Source: WHSW01 sp963749365
GTDB lineage: Bacteria; Actinomycetota; Thermoleophilia; Solirubrobacterales; 70-9
Assembly: GCA_963749365.1 (NCBI GenBank)
Contig: CAVVME010000001.1
Span: 66,616-130,615 of the forward strand
Length of the DNA stretch: 64,000 nt
Direction: 5' to 3'
Position 1 is the first letter of the stretch. Each line of letters starts with the position of its first letter. The position numbers and the translations under genes were made by a program. A model generated the notes under the pieces. The model did not search any database. It worked only from the letters and a program-made list of their open reading frames with translations, and was not told the origin of the DNA. This document shows, piece after piece, positions 21,811 through 30,954 of this stretch.

Positions 21811-23342
21811 TCGAGCTCCCCGATCGCCGTCTCGACCGCGGCCGAGACGGCCCCGGACGCGACCAGCCCGGCCGCGGCCTCGAGCTCGGGCGCCAGCGGC
21901 CGGTCGGGCCCGATTCCGGGAACGGCGCCCCGCAGCGCGGCCAGCGCCGCCGCGGTCCCGGGCGCCGGCGCCAGCGGCGCGCGCAGCTCGAGCGCGCGTG
22001 CCGCGCAGGTGAGCTCGACCGCGAGGATCCGGGTCAGGTTGGCGAGCGCGAGCTGGAGCTTGCGCGCCGCCGCCCACGCCATCGAGACATGGTCCTCCTG
22101 CATCGCGCTGGTCGGCAGCGAGTCGACGCTGGCCGGAGCGGCGAGCCGGCGGTTCTCGGCGACCATCGCCGCCTGGGTGTACTGGGCGAGCATCAGCCCG
22201 CTGTCCACCCCGGGGTCCTCGGCGAGGAACGGCGGCAGGCCGAAGGAGCGACTCGGGTCGAGCAGCCGGTCGGTGCGCCGCTCGGCGATCGCGCCGACGT
22301 CGGCGGCCGCGATCGCGATGAAGTCACAGGCGTAGCCGAGTGGAGCGCCGTGGAAGTTGCCGCACGACTCGACCCGACCGTCGGCGAGGATCATCGGATT
22401 GTCGATCGCCGCCTCGAGCTCCGCCGCGGCGATCGCCTCCGCGTAGGTGGCCACGTCCCGCGCCGCCCCGTTGACCTGGGGGGCGCAGCGAAGCGAGTAG
22501 GCGTCCTGGACCCGGGGGTCGTCCTCGCGGTGGCTGGCGACCACCTCCGAGCCCTCGAGCAGGCGGCGCAGGTTCGTTGCGCTCAGCGCCTGGCCGGCCT
22601 GCGGGCGAAGTCCGATCAGGTCGGCGGCGAAGGCGCGGTCCGTGCCCAGCAGCGCCTCGACCGACATCGCGGCGCAGACGTCGGCGACCGCGAGCAGGCG
22701 CCCAAGGTCTTCGAGGGCGAGCACGAGCACGCCGAGGATCCCGTCGGTGCCGTTGATCAGCGCCAGGCCCTCCTTCGCCCGCAGGGTGACCGGCTCCAGG
22801 CCGGCGGCGCTGAGCGCCTCGGCGGAGGGGACGACCCTGCCCTCGCGGTCGCTGACCTCGCCCTCGCCGATGATCGCCAGGGCGCAGTGCGCGAGCGGCG
22901 CCAGATCACCGCTGGCGCCCAGCGACCCGTGCTCGGGGACGACCGGCGTCAGGCCGGCGTTGAGCAGGTCGATCAACGCCTCGGCGACCAGCGGACGGGC
23001 GCCCGAGTAGCCGAGCGCCAGCGAACGTGCCCGCAGCAGGATCATCGCCCGCACGACCTCGCGCTCGACCGCCGGGCCCATGCCCGCGGCGTGAGAGCGG
23101 ATCAGCGCTCGCTGCAGCTGCTCTCGGCGCTCGGCGGGGATCTGCGTCGTGGCGAGCGATCCGAACCCGGTCGAGACCCCGTAGGCGGGCTCGTCCGAGG
23201 CGGCGATCCGGGCGACGATCGCGGCGCTCTTCTCCATCGCGGCCTGCGCTCGCGGATCGAGGGCCACGGGCGCCTCGTCGCGCGCCACCGCGACCACGTC
23301 GGCCGGCGCGAGCCCGGTGCCGTTGAGCTTCACCGGCGTCAA
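21807..23342 (-). CDS. hutH: Histidine ammonia-lyase
   Basis: A 511-residue enzyme that removes ammonia from L-histidine to form urocanate. The tripeptide Ala143-Ser144-Gly145 in GSLGASGDLAPLAH cyclises to the MIO cofactor. Other family blocks are YGVSTGFGSLA, QDAYSLRCAPQV, NPMIL, GNFHGAPLGYACD and the SAMQEDHVSM region. The TTG at 23342 overlaps the iclR stop (TTGA) and follows GGGGGAG; a GTG at 23333 is an alternative three codons later. First enzymatic gene of the hut operon. Confidence 0.95.
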
Positions 23343-24187
23343 CCGGCTCCCCCCGGCTCGCGGTCTCTGTCCGCCCCGCCGGCGTCCCGGGCGGGATCGA
23401 GCAGGGCTTCGGAGGCGCGCGCCGCCTCGCAGACGAGTCCTGCAAGCGAGCGGACCTCGGACTCCGAATGGCGGGCCGCCGGCGCGGCGAACCCGATCGA
23501 GGCCACCACCCCGGTGCCGACGACGATCGGGGCGGCGAGTCCCCAGGCCCCGACGTTGTTCTCCTCGTAGCTCGCTGCCCAACCCCGGGCGCGGATCTGC
23601 TCGAGCTGCTCTCGCAAGAGCTCGGGATCGGTCACCGTGCCGGGCGCGAGCCGCTCGAGCTTGTGCGCGAGGATCTCCTCGCGGATCGGCTGCTCGAGGA
23701 AGGCGAGCAGGGCCTTGGCCGAGGCGCCGGCGTGGATCGGGGTCACCCGGCCGATCTCGATCGCCAGCCTGAGGCTGTGGGCGGTCTCGATCCGGTCGAT
23801 GCACAGCGACCCGTGCCGGCTCTCGTCATAGACGGTCAGCAGCGCCGTCTCCCCCGTCTTCCGGGCGAGCTCGCGCAGCACGCTGCCGAGCAGCAATCGC
23901 AGGTCGACCGACGCTGTCGCGCGCCGGCCGAGGTCGATCGCCGCGAACCCGAGCCGGTAGCGCGAGCCGACCCGGGCCAGGTACGAGCGAGCCTCGAGCG
24001 CGCGCACGAGCCGGTGCGCGGTCGCGGTCGGCATCTCGAGCTCACGCGCGATCTCGGTCACCGACCAGGACGGGCGTTCGACCGTGAACAGGTCGAGCAC
24101 CCGCAGCGTCTTCTCGAGCACCTTCGGGCCGGCGGTCGCCGCGGGCCGCTTGCCCGAGCGGGCGGTCGTCCGGGGTGCGCTGCTCAC
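23339..24187 (-). CDS. IclR-family transcriptional regulator
   Basis: A 282-residue regulator. The winged helix-turn-helix is at about 23-80 (VLEKTLRVLDLF, SVTEIARELEMPTATAHRLV, RYRLG). The C-terminal IclR effector domain includes HSLRLAIEIGRVTPIHAGAS, the ligand-pocket AKALLAF, and NNVGAWGLAAPI. It heads the hut operon and is divergent from the catabolic cluster, so it probably controls the operon, the cluster, or both, with a small metabolite such as urocanate as effector (inference). GTG 24187 is used. A perfect inverted repeat sits 68 bases upstream. Confidence 0.92.
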   Translation of the reverse strand: MSSAPRTTARSGKRPAATAGPKVLEKTLRVLDLFTVERPSWSVTEIARELEMPTATAHRLVRALEARSYLARVGSRYRLGFAAIDLGRRATASVDLRLLLGSVLRELARKTGETALLTVYDESRHGSLCIDRIETAHSLRLAIEIGRVTPIHAGASAKALLAFLEQPIREEILAHKLERLAPGTVTDPELLREQLEQIRARGWAASYEENNVGAWGLAAPIVVGTGVVASIGFAAPAARHSESEVRSLAGLVCEAARASEALLDPARDAGGADRDREPGGAG

Positions 24188-24254
24188 CGGCCCGGGCGGC
24201 GCCGCGAGCGCCGTTGCAGGAGCCCGCGACAGGTGTTATGTTCGCAATCCATTC

Positions 24255-24273
24255 TGTGAACTATCGTTTCACA
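24255..24273. promoter_or_regulatory. Candidate IclR operator in the divergent promoter region
   Basis: TGTGAA-CTATCGT-TTCACA is a perfect 6-bp inverted repeat with a 7-base spacer. A further GTGAACTA at 24276-24283 repeats the left half. The region 24188-24301 is clearly AT-richer than its surroundings and separates the iclR-hut operon from the SDR/molybdenum hydroxylase cluster, so the site could regulate both directions. Confidence 0.6.
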
Positions 24274-24301
24274 TAGTGAACTACGGGCGCGGGAGCGCGG
24301 C

Positions 24302-25129
24302 TTGAGCCGGGACGAGGACACGGCGCCGACCCGCGAGCGCCCGCTCGATCTCCACGGCAGGGTCGCCGTCGTCACCGGCGCCGCCAAGGGCATGGGAGGC
24401 CCGATCTGCACCGCGCTCGCCGAGGAGGGAGCCGCGCTGGTGCTCGCGGGACGCGACATGGAGGCGATCGACGAGCACGCCGACGACCTCGAGCAGCGCT
24501 TCTCCGGCCTCGAGACCCTGCGCGTCCGTTGCGACGTCACCGACGAGCCGGCGACGCGCGAGCTCGCCGCCGCGGCGCTGGAGCGGTTCGGGCGGATCGA
24601 CATCCTGGTCAACACCGCCGGGGTGATCGGGCCGATCGAGACCCCGGCCCAGGAGGTCGCGCTGGAGGACTTCCGCTTCGTCCTCGACGTCAACGTGGTC
24701 GGCACCTTCCTCCCCAGCAAGGCGGTGATCCCGGCGATGATCGACGGCGAGGGAGGGCGGATCGTCAACATCGCCGGCACCTCCGGCCTGCGCGGCTATC
24801 GCAACCGGGTCGGCTACTCGTCGTCGAAGTGGGCGGTCCGGGGCCTGACCAGGACGCTGGCGCTCGAGCTCGGTCCGCACGACATCACCGTCAACGCGAT
24901 CTGCCCGAACGTCACCAACGGCGAGCGGATGGAGAGGATCGTGAGCACGAAGGCGGAGCGGATCGGCAAGAGCTACGACGAGGTCTACGCGGACTTCGCC
25001 TCGCAGACGGCGCTCGGGCGGTTCATCGACGAGGCCGACATCGCCGAGGCGGTGCGCTTCCTGGTCTCCGACCGGGCCCGGAACATCACCGGGCACGACA
25101 TCGTCGTCGACGCAGGGTGGGACGTCTGA
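24302..25129 (+). CDS. Short-chain dehydrogenase/reductase
   Basis: A 275-residue classical SDR. NAD(P)-binding TGAAKGMG is at 25-32, followed by CDVTDEPAT, the NTAGV motif, and the catalytic Ser with YSSSK (about 177-181). NAICPN after the active site and DIVVDAGWDV at the end are typical. It oxidises or reduces an alcohol/ketone; the substrate is unknown. TTG 24302 follows GGGAG; its stop is one base from the next GTG, so it belongs to the same operon as the molybdenum hydroxylase. Confidence 0.9.
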   Translation: MSRDEDTAPTRERPLDLHGRVAVVTGAAKGMGGPICTALAEEGAALVLAGRDMEAIDEHADDLEQRFSGLETLRVRCDVTDEPATRELAAAALERFGRIDILVNTAGVIGPIETPAQEVALEDFRFVLDVNVVGTFLPSKAVIPAMIDGEGGRIVNIAGTSGLRGYRNRVGYSSSKWAVRGLTRTLALELGPHDITVNAICPNVTNGERMERIVSTKAERIGKSYDEVYADFASQTALGRFIDEADIAEAVRFLVSDRARNITGHDIVVDAGWDV

Positions 25130-25130
25130 G

Positions 25131-26006
25131 GTGTACCCGCGCCCGTTCGAGTACGCGCGCGTGGAGACCGTCGAGGAGGCGATCGACGCGCTCGCCGGCG
25201 CCGATGGCGAGGCGCGACCGATCGCCGGCGGACAGAGCCTGGTCCCGATGATGAGCCTCGGCCTCGCCGCGCCCGACCTGCTGGTCGACATCGGGCGGCT
25301 GCCGCTGGCGGGCTTCGAGCGCACCAACGGCACCGTCGGGCTCGGGGCGCTCACCCGTCATCGCGAGCTCGAGCGCAGCGCGGAGCTCGGTGCGCAGCTG
25401 CCGCTGGCGGCGGAGGCGGCGCGCCAGATCGGCAACCCGCGGGTGCGCAACCGGGGCACGTTCGGCGGCAGCCTCAGCCACGCCGACCCCGCGGCCGAGC
25501 TCGGCGCGGTCGCGCTCACCTACGGCGGCGAGGTCGTGATCGCCGGGAGCGAGGGCGAGCGCCGGGTCGCGATCGACGACTTCTTCGCCGGCTTCTTCGC
25601 CACCGCGGTCGGGTCCGGGGAGCTGCTCACCCGGGTCGAGCTCGAGCTGCCGCCGCCGGGCAGCGGCCACGGCTTCGCCGAGATCGCCAACCGCGCCGAC
25701 GACTTCGCCACCGCGGCGGCGACGGCGCTGGTGACGATCGACGACGCCGGCGCCTGCGCGGAGGCGAGGCTGGCGCTGGCCGGGGTCGGCGACCGGCCGC
25801 TGCGCTGCGAGCCCGCGGAGGAGATCTGTCGCGGCGAGGCGCTCAGCGAGGCCTTCCTCGACCAGGTCGCCGACAAGGTCGCCGAGACGGTCGAGCCCGA
25901 GACCGACGCCTTCACCTCGGCCGGGTATCGCGCCCGGGCGGCGGGGATCTGCGCCTCGCGGGCCCTCGGCCACGCCTGGCGCCGGGCCCGGGGGGACGGG
26001 CGATGA
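25131..26006 (+). CDS. Molybdenum hydroxylase FAD subunit (CoxM/XdhB type)
   Basis: A 291-residue FAD-binding subunit. The pyrophosphate motif AGGQSLVPMM is at 32-41 and the second FAD motif is NRGTFGGSLSHADPAAELG (about 108-126). This subunit passes electrons from the iron-sulfur subunit to the final acceptor. The length is that of CoxM/HcrB-like proteins. GTG 25131 starts one base after the SDR stop, and the end overlaps the next ATG by four bases, so the subunits are translationally coupled. Confidence 0.93.
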   Translation: MYPRPFEYARVETVEEAIDALAGADGEARPIAGGQSLVPMMSLGLAAPDLLVDIGRLPLAGFERTNGTVGLGALTRHRELERSAELGAQLPLAAEAARQIGNPRVRNRGTFGGSLSHADPAAELGAVALTYGGEVVIAGSEGERRVAIDDFFAGFFATAVGSGELLTRVELELPPPGSGHGFAEIANRADDFATAAATALVTIDDAGACAEARLALAGVGDRPLRCEPAEEICRGEALSEAFLDQVADKVAETVEPETDAFTSAGYRARAAGICASRALGHAWRRARGDGR

Positions 26007-26488
26007 TCGTCGGCTTCACCCTCAACGGCAGCCCGCAGCGATGCGACGTCCCGGCGCACTGGACCCTGCTGCGGATGCTGCGCGACGCGGCCGGGCGCAC
26101 CGACGCCAAGCACGGCTGCGGCGAGGGCGTCTGCGGGGCCTGCGCGGTGCTGCTCGACGGGGTCGCGGTCAACTCCTGCTCGGTGCTCGCCCCCCAGGTC
26201 GAGGGCGCCGAGGTCGAGACCGTCGCCGGGCTCGCCGAGGACGGGGACCTTCATCCGCTGCAGGCCGAGATGGTCGCCAGGGGCGGTGTCCAGTGCGGCT
26301 TCTGCACCCCGGGGATCGTCCTCAGCGCGATCGAGGCGGTCAGGATCGGCGCCGCGGGCTCGGAGGCCGAGATCCGCCACAGCCTCGCCGGCAACCTCTG
26401 CCGCTGCACCGGCTACGGCAAGATCGTCAGCGCGGTCGGCGCCTACCGCGACGGCGCCGCGGCCGCCGGCGGGGAGAACGGGCAATGA
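26003..26488 (+). CDS. Molybdenum hydroxylase 2Fe-2S subunit (CoxS type)
   Basis: A 161-residue subunit with two [2Fe-2S] clusters. Plant-type cluster ligands are Cys39, Cys44, Cys47 and Cys59 (CGEGVCGACAVLLDG then NSC); the second cluster uses QCGFCTPG and NLCRCTGYGKI, the signature of the family. It carries electrons from molybdopterin to FAD. ATG 26003 overlaps the FAD subunit stop, and the end overlaps the large subunit start. Confidence 0.95.
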   Translation: MIVGFTLNGSPQRCDVPAHWTLLRMLRDAAGRTDAKHGCGEGVCGACAVLLDGVAVNSCSVLAPQVEGAEVETVAGLAEDGDLHPLQAEMVARGGVQCGFCTPGIVLSAIEAVRIGAAGSEAEIRHSLAGNLCRCTGYGKIVSAVGAYRDGAAAAGGENGQ

Positions 26489-28803
26489 GCGTCGAGGTCC
26501 GACCGGGGCGGCGGGTGGTCGGCGCCGACCTCACCCGCCACGACGCGATCGAGAAGGTCCAGGGCCGGACCGCCTACGCCGCCGACTTCGCGCTGCCGCG
26601 GATGCTGCACGCGATGCTGAAGCGCTCCGACTACGCGCACGCGAGGCTGACCCGGGTCGACACCGAGGCCGCCGCCGCGCTCGACGGGGTGGTCGCCGTC
26701 TACACGGCGGCCAACGTGCCCCAGAACACGGTCTGGGTCGACGTCCCCGGACAGACGCTCGAGGTCGGGGCGCTGAAGGCGCGCTCGAACGTGCTCGCCG
26801 ACGAGGTGGTCCGCTACCACGGCGAGCCGATCGCGCTGGTCGCGGCCGAGACCGAGGACGCCGCCCTGGCGGCGCTCGACGCGATCGTCGTCGACTACGA
26901 GCCGCTGCCGGTGCTCGACGACCCCGAGCGCGCCCTCGAGCCCGACGCCCCGCTCCTGCACGAGGGCGGCAACCTGCTCGCCAGCTGGGAGCTCGAGGAG
27001 GGCGACGTCGACTCCGGCCTCGATCGCGCCGCGGCGGTAGTCGAGAACGAGTACCGGACCCAGTTCATCGACCATGCCTACCTCGAGCCCGAGGCCGGGG
27101 TCGCCTGGCGCGACACCGACGGTGTGATCACGATCCGCGCCGCGACCCAGGTGGTCGAGCACTTCCGCGACGTCGCCCGGATCCTCGAGCTGCCCGACAA
27201 CCGGGTCCGCCTGATCACCCCCTACGTCGGCGGTGGCTTCGGCGGCAAGGAGGACATGACCGTCGAGCCCTACCTGGGGATCGTCGTCGCGCTCACCGGG
27301 CGGCCTGTGCGGATGCTCTGGAGCCGCCAGGAATCGCTGCTCGCGCGCCAGAACCGCCACGCCGTGCGGATGCGCTACCGCACCGGCGCCGACCCGAGCG
27401 GCGAGCTGGTGGCGATGGACGTCGACATCCTCTCCGACGGCGGTGCCTACGCGCTGCTCAGCGCCCTGGTGCTGCTGTACTCGACCACCTGCGCCGGCGG
27501 CCCCTACCGGTGCCCGAACGTCCGCATCCGGGCCCGCACCGTGTACACGAATCACACCCCGTGCAGCGCCATGCGCGGGTTCGGCGGGATGCAGGTCGCG
27601 CTCGGCTACGAGGGCCAGATGGACGCGCTCGCGCGCGAGCTCGGCCTCGATCCGCTCGAGCTGCGACGGCGCAACTTCGTCGAGCGCGGCGACACGCTGC
27701 CGATCGGCCAGCCGCTGGAGACGAGCGTCGAGCTGCCGGCGCTGATCGACGCGGTCGAAGAGCGGCTCTCCGATCCGCCCCCGCCGAGCGCCCCCGGGCG
27801 CGCGGTCGGGCGCGGCTTCGCCTGCAACCTGCAGCCCTACGGGCGCTGCATCTGGCTCAACGACTGGGCGAGCGCCTGGATCGGGTTCGAGCTCGACGGC
27901 TCGCTGGTGATCAGGATCGCGGTCCCCGACATCGGCGGCGGACAGGCGTCCTCGCTGGTCCAGATCGCCTCCGAGGTGCTCGGCGTGGCGCCCGAGCGGA
28001 TCACGATCCACATCGGCGACTCGGCGCTCAACCCGCTGACCGGGACGACGACGGCGACCCGGCAGCTCTACATGTCGGGCAACGCGGTGCTCAAGGCGGC
28101 GACCGAGCTGCGCGACGCGCTCGCCGGGGTCGCCGCCGGGCTGCTCGAGATCGAGCCGGAACGGGTCGAGTTCGGCCCCGAGGGCGTTCGCGAGCGCGAC
28201 GGCGAGCGGGCGATCGAGTTCGGGGCGCTGCTCGCCGCCTGCGCTTCGGTGGACGTGCCCTGGCACGTGCTCGCCACCCACCAGGCGCCGAAGGGGGTTC
28301 CCTGGCAGGCGGACGAGAACTGGCGCGGCCGGGTCTTCCCCGACTTCACCTACGGCTGTCACGCGGTCGAGGTCGAGGTCGACCTCGACAGCGGCCAGGT
28401 GCGGGTGCTGCGCTACCTGGCGGCTCACGACGTCGGCCAGGCGATCAACCCGCAGTCGGTCGAGGGCCAGATCGAGGGAGCGGTGGCGATGGGACTCGGC
28501 TACGCGCTCTCGGAGCGGATCGTCTTCGAGGACGGTCAGAACCTGACCGGCTCCTTCGCCCAGTACCTGATTCCGACCGCGGTCGAGCTGCCGACGATCG
28601 AACCGCTGGTCGTCGAGGGCGGCGAGGGAATGGGGCCGTTCAACGCCCGCGGGATCGGCGAGCCGCCGATCGGCCCCCCGGCTCCGGCGGTGGCGGCGGC
28701 GATCGAGGCCGCGACCGGGATCAGGCTTACCGAGCTGCCGTTCACCCCCGAGCGGGTGAGCACCGCCGTGCGCGAACGAGGGGAACGCGATGCCCAGGGT
28801 TGA
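26485..28803 (+). CDS. Molybdenum hydroxylase large subunit (CoxL/XdhA type)
   Basis: A 772-residue molybdopterin-cytosine-dinucleotide subunit. Key blocks: the N-terminal GRTAYAADFALPRMLHAM, the glycine loop TPYVGGGFGGKED (about 248-260), the substrate-pocket CSAMRGFGGMQVAL, GQASSLVQIASEVLG, and the catalytic-Glu region GIGEPPIGPPAPA near residue 736. The CO-dehydrogenase active-site loop with Cys-Ser-Phe-Arg was not seen, so this is a hydroxylase of a heteroaromatic or aldehyde rather than a CO dehydrogenase (inference). ATGA overlap with the small subunit. Confidence 0.93.
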   Translation: MSVEVRPGRRVVGADLTRHDAIEKVQGRTAYAADFALPRMLHAMLKRSDYAHARLTRVDTEAAAALDGVVAVYTAANVPQNTVWVDVPGQTLEVGALKARSNVLADEVVRYHGEPIALVAAETEDAALAALDAIVVDYEPLPVLDDPERALEPDAPLLHEGGNLLASWELEEGDVDSGLDRAAAVVENEYRTQFIDHAYLEPEAGVAWRDTDGVITIRAATQVVEHFRDVARILELPDNRVRLITPYVGGGFGGKEDMTVEPYLGIVVALTGRPVRMLWSRQESLLARQNRHAVRMRYRTGADPSGELVAMDVDILSDGGAYALLSALVLLYSTTCAGGPYRCPNVRIRARTVYTNHTPCSAMRGFGGMQVALGYEGQMDALARELGLDPLELRRRNFVERGDTLPIGQPLETSVELPALIDAVEERLSDPPPPSAPGRAVGRGFACNLQPYGRCIWLNDWASAWIGFELDGSLVIRIAVPDIGGGQASSLVQIASEVLGVAPERITIHIGDSALNPLTGTTTATRQLYMSGNAVLKAATELRDALAGVAAGLLEIEPERVEFGPEGVRERDGERAIEFGALLAACASVDVPWHVLATHQAPKGVPWQADENWRGRVFPDFTYGCHAVEVEVDLDSGQVRVLRYLAAHDVGQAINPQSVEGQIEGAVAMGLGYALSERIVFEDGQNLTGSFAQYLIPTAVELPTIEPLVVEGGEGMGPFNARGIGEPPIGPPAPAVAAAIEAATGIRLTELPFTPERVSTAVRERGERDAQG

Positions 28804-29437
28804 GGGCAGCGAGCAGCTGGCGCTCTCGCAGGCGCGGGTCTGGGGTCTGCTCAACGACCCGGAGACGCTGGCGGCCTCGATTCCCGGCTGTCGCGGGTTC
28901 GAGCGCGACGGCGACGCCGAGCACCGCTACCGGACCGCGATCACGGTCGCGGCGGGCGCCGTGACCGGCGTCTATGAGGGCACGGTCGAGTACCTCGACG
29001 TCACCGAGCCCGAGCGCTGCACGATCGTCGTCGCCGGCAAGGGCGACAAGGGGGCGATCGATGGCCGTGGCCTGATCACGCTGGCGGCGAGCGGCGAGCA
29101 GACCGAGGTCGGCTACCAGGGTGACTTCAAGCTCACCGGGCCGGTCGCCGGGGTCGGGCAACGACTGGCGCCCGGGATCAGCCGCAAGCTGATCGTCGAG
29201 ACGCTGCGAAACCTCGAGCGCCACGGCGACGCGCCCGAGGCGCCCCCGACGCCGGCGCCGCAACCGGCGCCGGTCGAGGGCGCCGCCGAGCCGCTGCCGC
29301 ATCCCCCCGCGCCGACCGCGGCCGCACCGCCGAGCGAGCAGGCGTTCAGGCCGTTCTCGGTCTCGCCGCTCGGCGCCTTCGTCGCCGGCTGCGTGCTCGG
29401 GCTCGTGCTCGGGGTGCTGATCGGGGCGCTGCTGTGA
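28790..29437 (+). CDS. CoxG-like SRPBCC protein with C-terminal membrane anchor
   Basis: A 215-residue protein. Residues 1-145 form a CoxG/SRPBCC domain: GSEQLALSQARVWGLLNDPE, the AASIPGCRGFE block and the GPVAGVGQRLAPGISRKLI helix. A Pro/Ala-rich linker (about 145-185) leads to one C-terminal transmembrane helix, AFVAGCVLGLVLGVLIGALL. In CO dehydrogenase systems CoxG anchors the enzyme to the membrane; the tail here supports that role. It overlaps the large subunit by 14 bases. Confidence 0.9.
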   Translation: MPRVEGSEQLALSQARVWGLLNDPETLAASIPGCRGFERDGDAEHRYRTAITVAAGAVTGVYEGTVEYLDVTEPERCTIVVAGKGDKGAIDGRGLITLAASGEQTEVGYQGDFKLTGPVAGVGQRLAPGISRKLIVETLRNLERHGDAPEAPPTPAPQPAPVEGAAEPLPHPPAPTAAAPPSEQAFRPFSVSPLGAFVAGCVLGLVLGVLIGALL

Positions 29438-29534
29438 ATTCACGGGGCGAGATGAGTAGCTGTCGAAAGCTGAGAGCAAGCGGGTTACAGTGGCCGTTCG
29501 GGCGTTGTCCGAGGTCGCGGAAGAGGAGGATCGA

Positions 29535-30908
29535 ATGGGCGTGACGGCGACGCGAGGCGAGCGGACGGCGCAGGAGCTGGCGCAGGCCGACCGGCAGCGG
29601 ATCATCCATCCGTACCTGCCGAGCTCGACCGAGCAGCGGGTGGTGATGGTCGAGGGCGATGGATGCCGGCTTCGCGACGCCGACGGGCGCGAGTACCTCG
29701 ACGCCACCGGCGGCCTCTGGCTCGCCCAGGTCGGGCACGGTCGGCGCGAGATCGCCGAGGCCGCGGCCGAGCAGATGCAGCGGCTCGAGTACTTCACCAG
29801 CTTCTGGGAGTTCTCCAACGACCGCGCGATCGAACTCGCCGAGCGCCTGACCTCGATCTCGCCCCCGAAGCAGACCCACGTCTACTTCACCAGCGGCGGC
29901 TCGGAGGGCAACGAGGCGGCGCTGAAGATGTCGCGCTACGCGCACTGGCGCCGCGGCGAGCGCGACCGGACCTGGATCCTCGCCCGCCACCAGGCCTATC
30001 ACGGCGTCGGCTACGGGTCCGGGACAGCGACCGGGTTCCCGGTCTACCACGAGGGCTTCGGGCCGATGCTCCCCCACGTCCACCACCTGACCCAGCCGTG
30101 GCCGTACCGGGCCGAGCTCTTCGACGGCGAGGACGCGACCGACTTCTGCATCGCCGAGCTCGAGCGGACGATCGAGGAGCTCGGGGCGGACAAGGTCGCC
30201 GCCTTCATCGGCGAGCCGGTGATGGGCGTCGCCGGGATGCTGGTGCCGCCGGACGACTACTGGCCGCGCGTGCAGGAGCTCCTGCGCGAGCACGGGATCA
30301 TTTTCATCTTCGACGAGGTGGTGAGCGCCTACGGCCGCGTCGGGCACTGGTTCGCCGCCGAGCATTTCGGGGTCGAGCCCGACATCATCGTCACCGCCAA
30401 GGGGATCACCTCCGGCTACGCGCCGCTCGGCGCGGTGCTGGTCAGCGACGAGATCGCCGAGGCGGTGACCGAGGAGGGCTTCCCGATGGGGTTCACCTAC
30501 AACGGGCATCCGACCTCGTGCGCGGTGGCGCTCGCGAACCTGGAGCTGATCGAGTCCGAGGGGTTGCTCGAACGTGCCCAGGAGACCGGCGCCTACATCC
30601 TCGAACGGCTGCAGGGGCTGCTCGACCTGCCGGTGGTGGGCGAGGTCCGCGGGGTCGGGATGATGCACGCGGTCGAGCTCGTTGGCGACCGCGAGAGCCG
30701 CAACCCGCTGGCGATGGACTCCGCCCCCCAGGACGTGATCATGCGCGAGACCGGGGTCATCGTTCGCGACTGCCAGCACAACCTGGTGATCTCGCCGCCG
30801 CTGATCATGTCCCGCGCCGAGGCCGACGAGGTCGTCGACGCAATGCGCTCGGTACTCGAGCGCACCGACCCGGACGGCCGGATCGGGGCGATAGGGGCGA
30901 CACCGTGA
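29535..30908 (+). CDS. Class III aminotransferase (aspartate aminotransferase family)
   Basis: A 457-residue PLP enzyme. TSGGSEGNEAALKMSRYAHW is the cofactor-phosphate region, IIFIFDEVVSAYGRVGHWFA carries the PLP-ring Asp, and TAKGITSGYAPLGAV holds the Schiff-base Lys. It resembles omega-amino acid:pyruvate transaminases, which move a terminal amine to pyruvate. The start ATG 29535 follows GAGGAGG. It comes 97 bases after the coxG-like gene and precedes the ABC transporter, suggesting that the imported compound or its product carries a primary amine. Confidence 0.92.
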   Translation: MGVTATRGERTAQELAQADRQRIIHPYLPSSTEQRVVMVEGDGCRLRDADGREYLDATGGLWLAQVGHGRREIAEAAAEQMQRLEYFTSFWEFSNDRAIELAERLTSISPPKQTHVYFTSGGSEGNEAALKMSRYAHWRRGERDRTWILARHQAYHGVGYGSGTATGFPVYHEGFGPMLPHVHHLTQPWPYRAELFDGEDATDFCIAELERTIEELGADKVAAFIGEPVMGVAGMLVPPDDYWPRVQELLREHGIIFIFDEVVSAYGRVGHWFAAEHFGVEPDIIVTAKGITSGYAPLGAVLVSDEIAEAVTEEGFPMGFTYNGHPTSCAVALANLELIESEGLLERAQETGAYILERLQGLLDLPVVGEVRGVGMMHAVELVGDRESRNPLAMDSAPQDVIMRETGVIVRDCQHNLVISPPLIMSRAEADEVVDAMRSVLERTDPDGRIGAIGATP

Positions 30909-30954
30909 CGATCTGGATCAAGCTGTGAAACCGACCACGAGCAGAGGAGAGCTG

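Noticed and set aside
26443..28854. Open frame of 803 codons antisense to the molybdenum hydroxylase large subunit
   Set aside because: Shadow of the large subunit gene; the composition is Arg/Asp/Gly/Val-biased and no family motif is visible.
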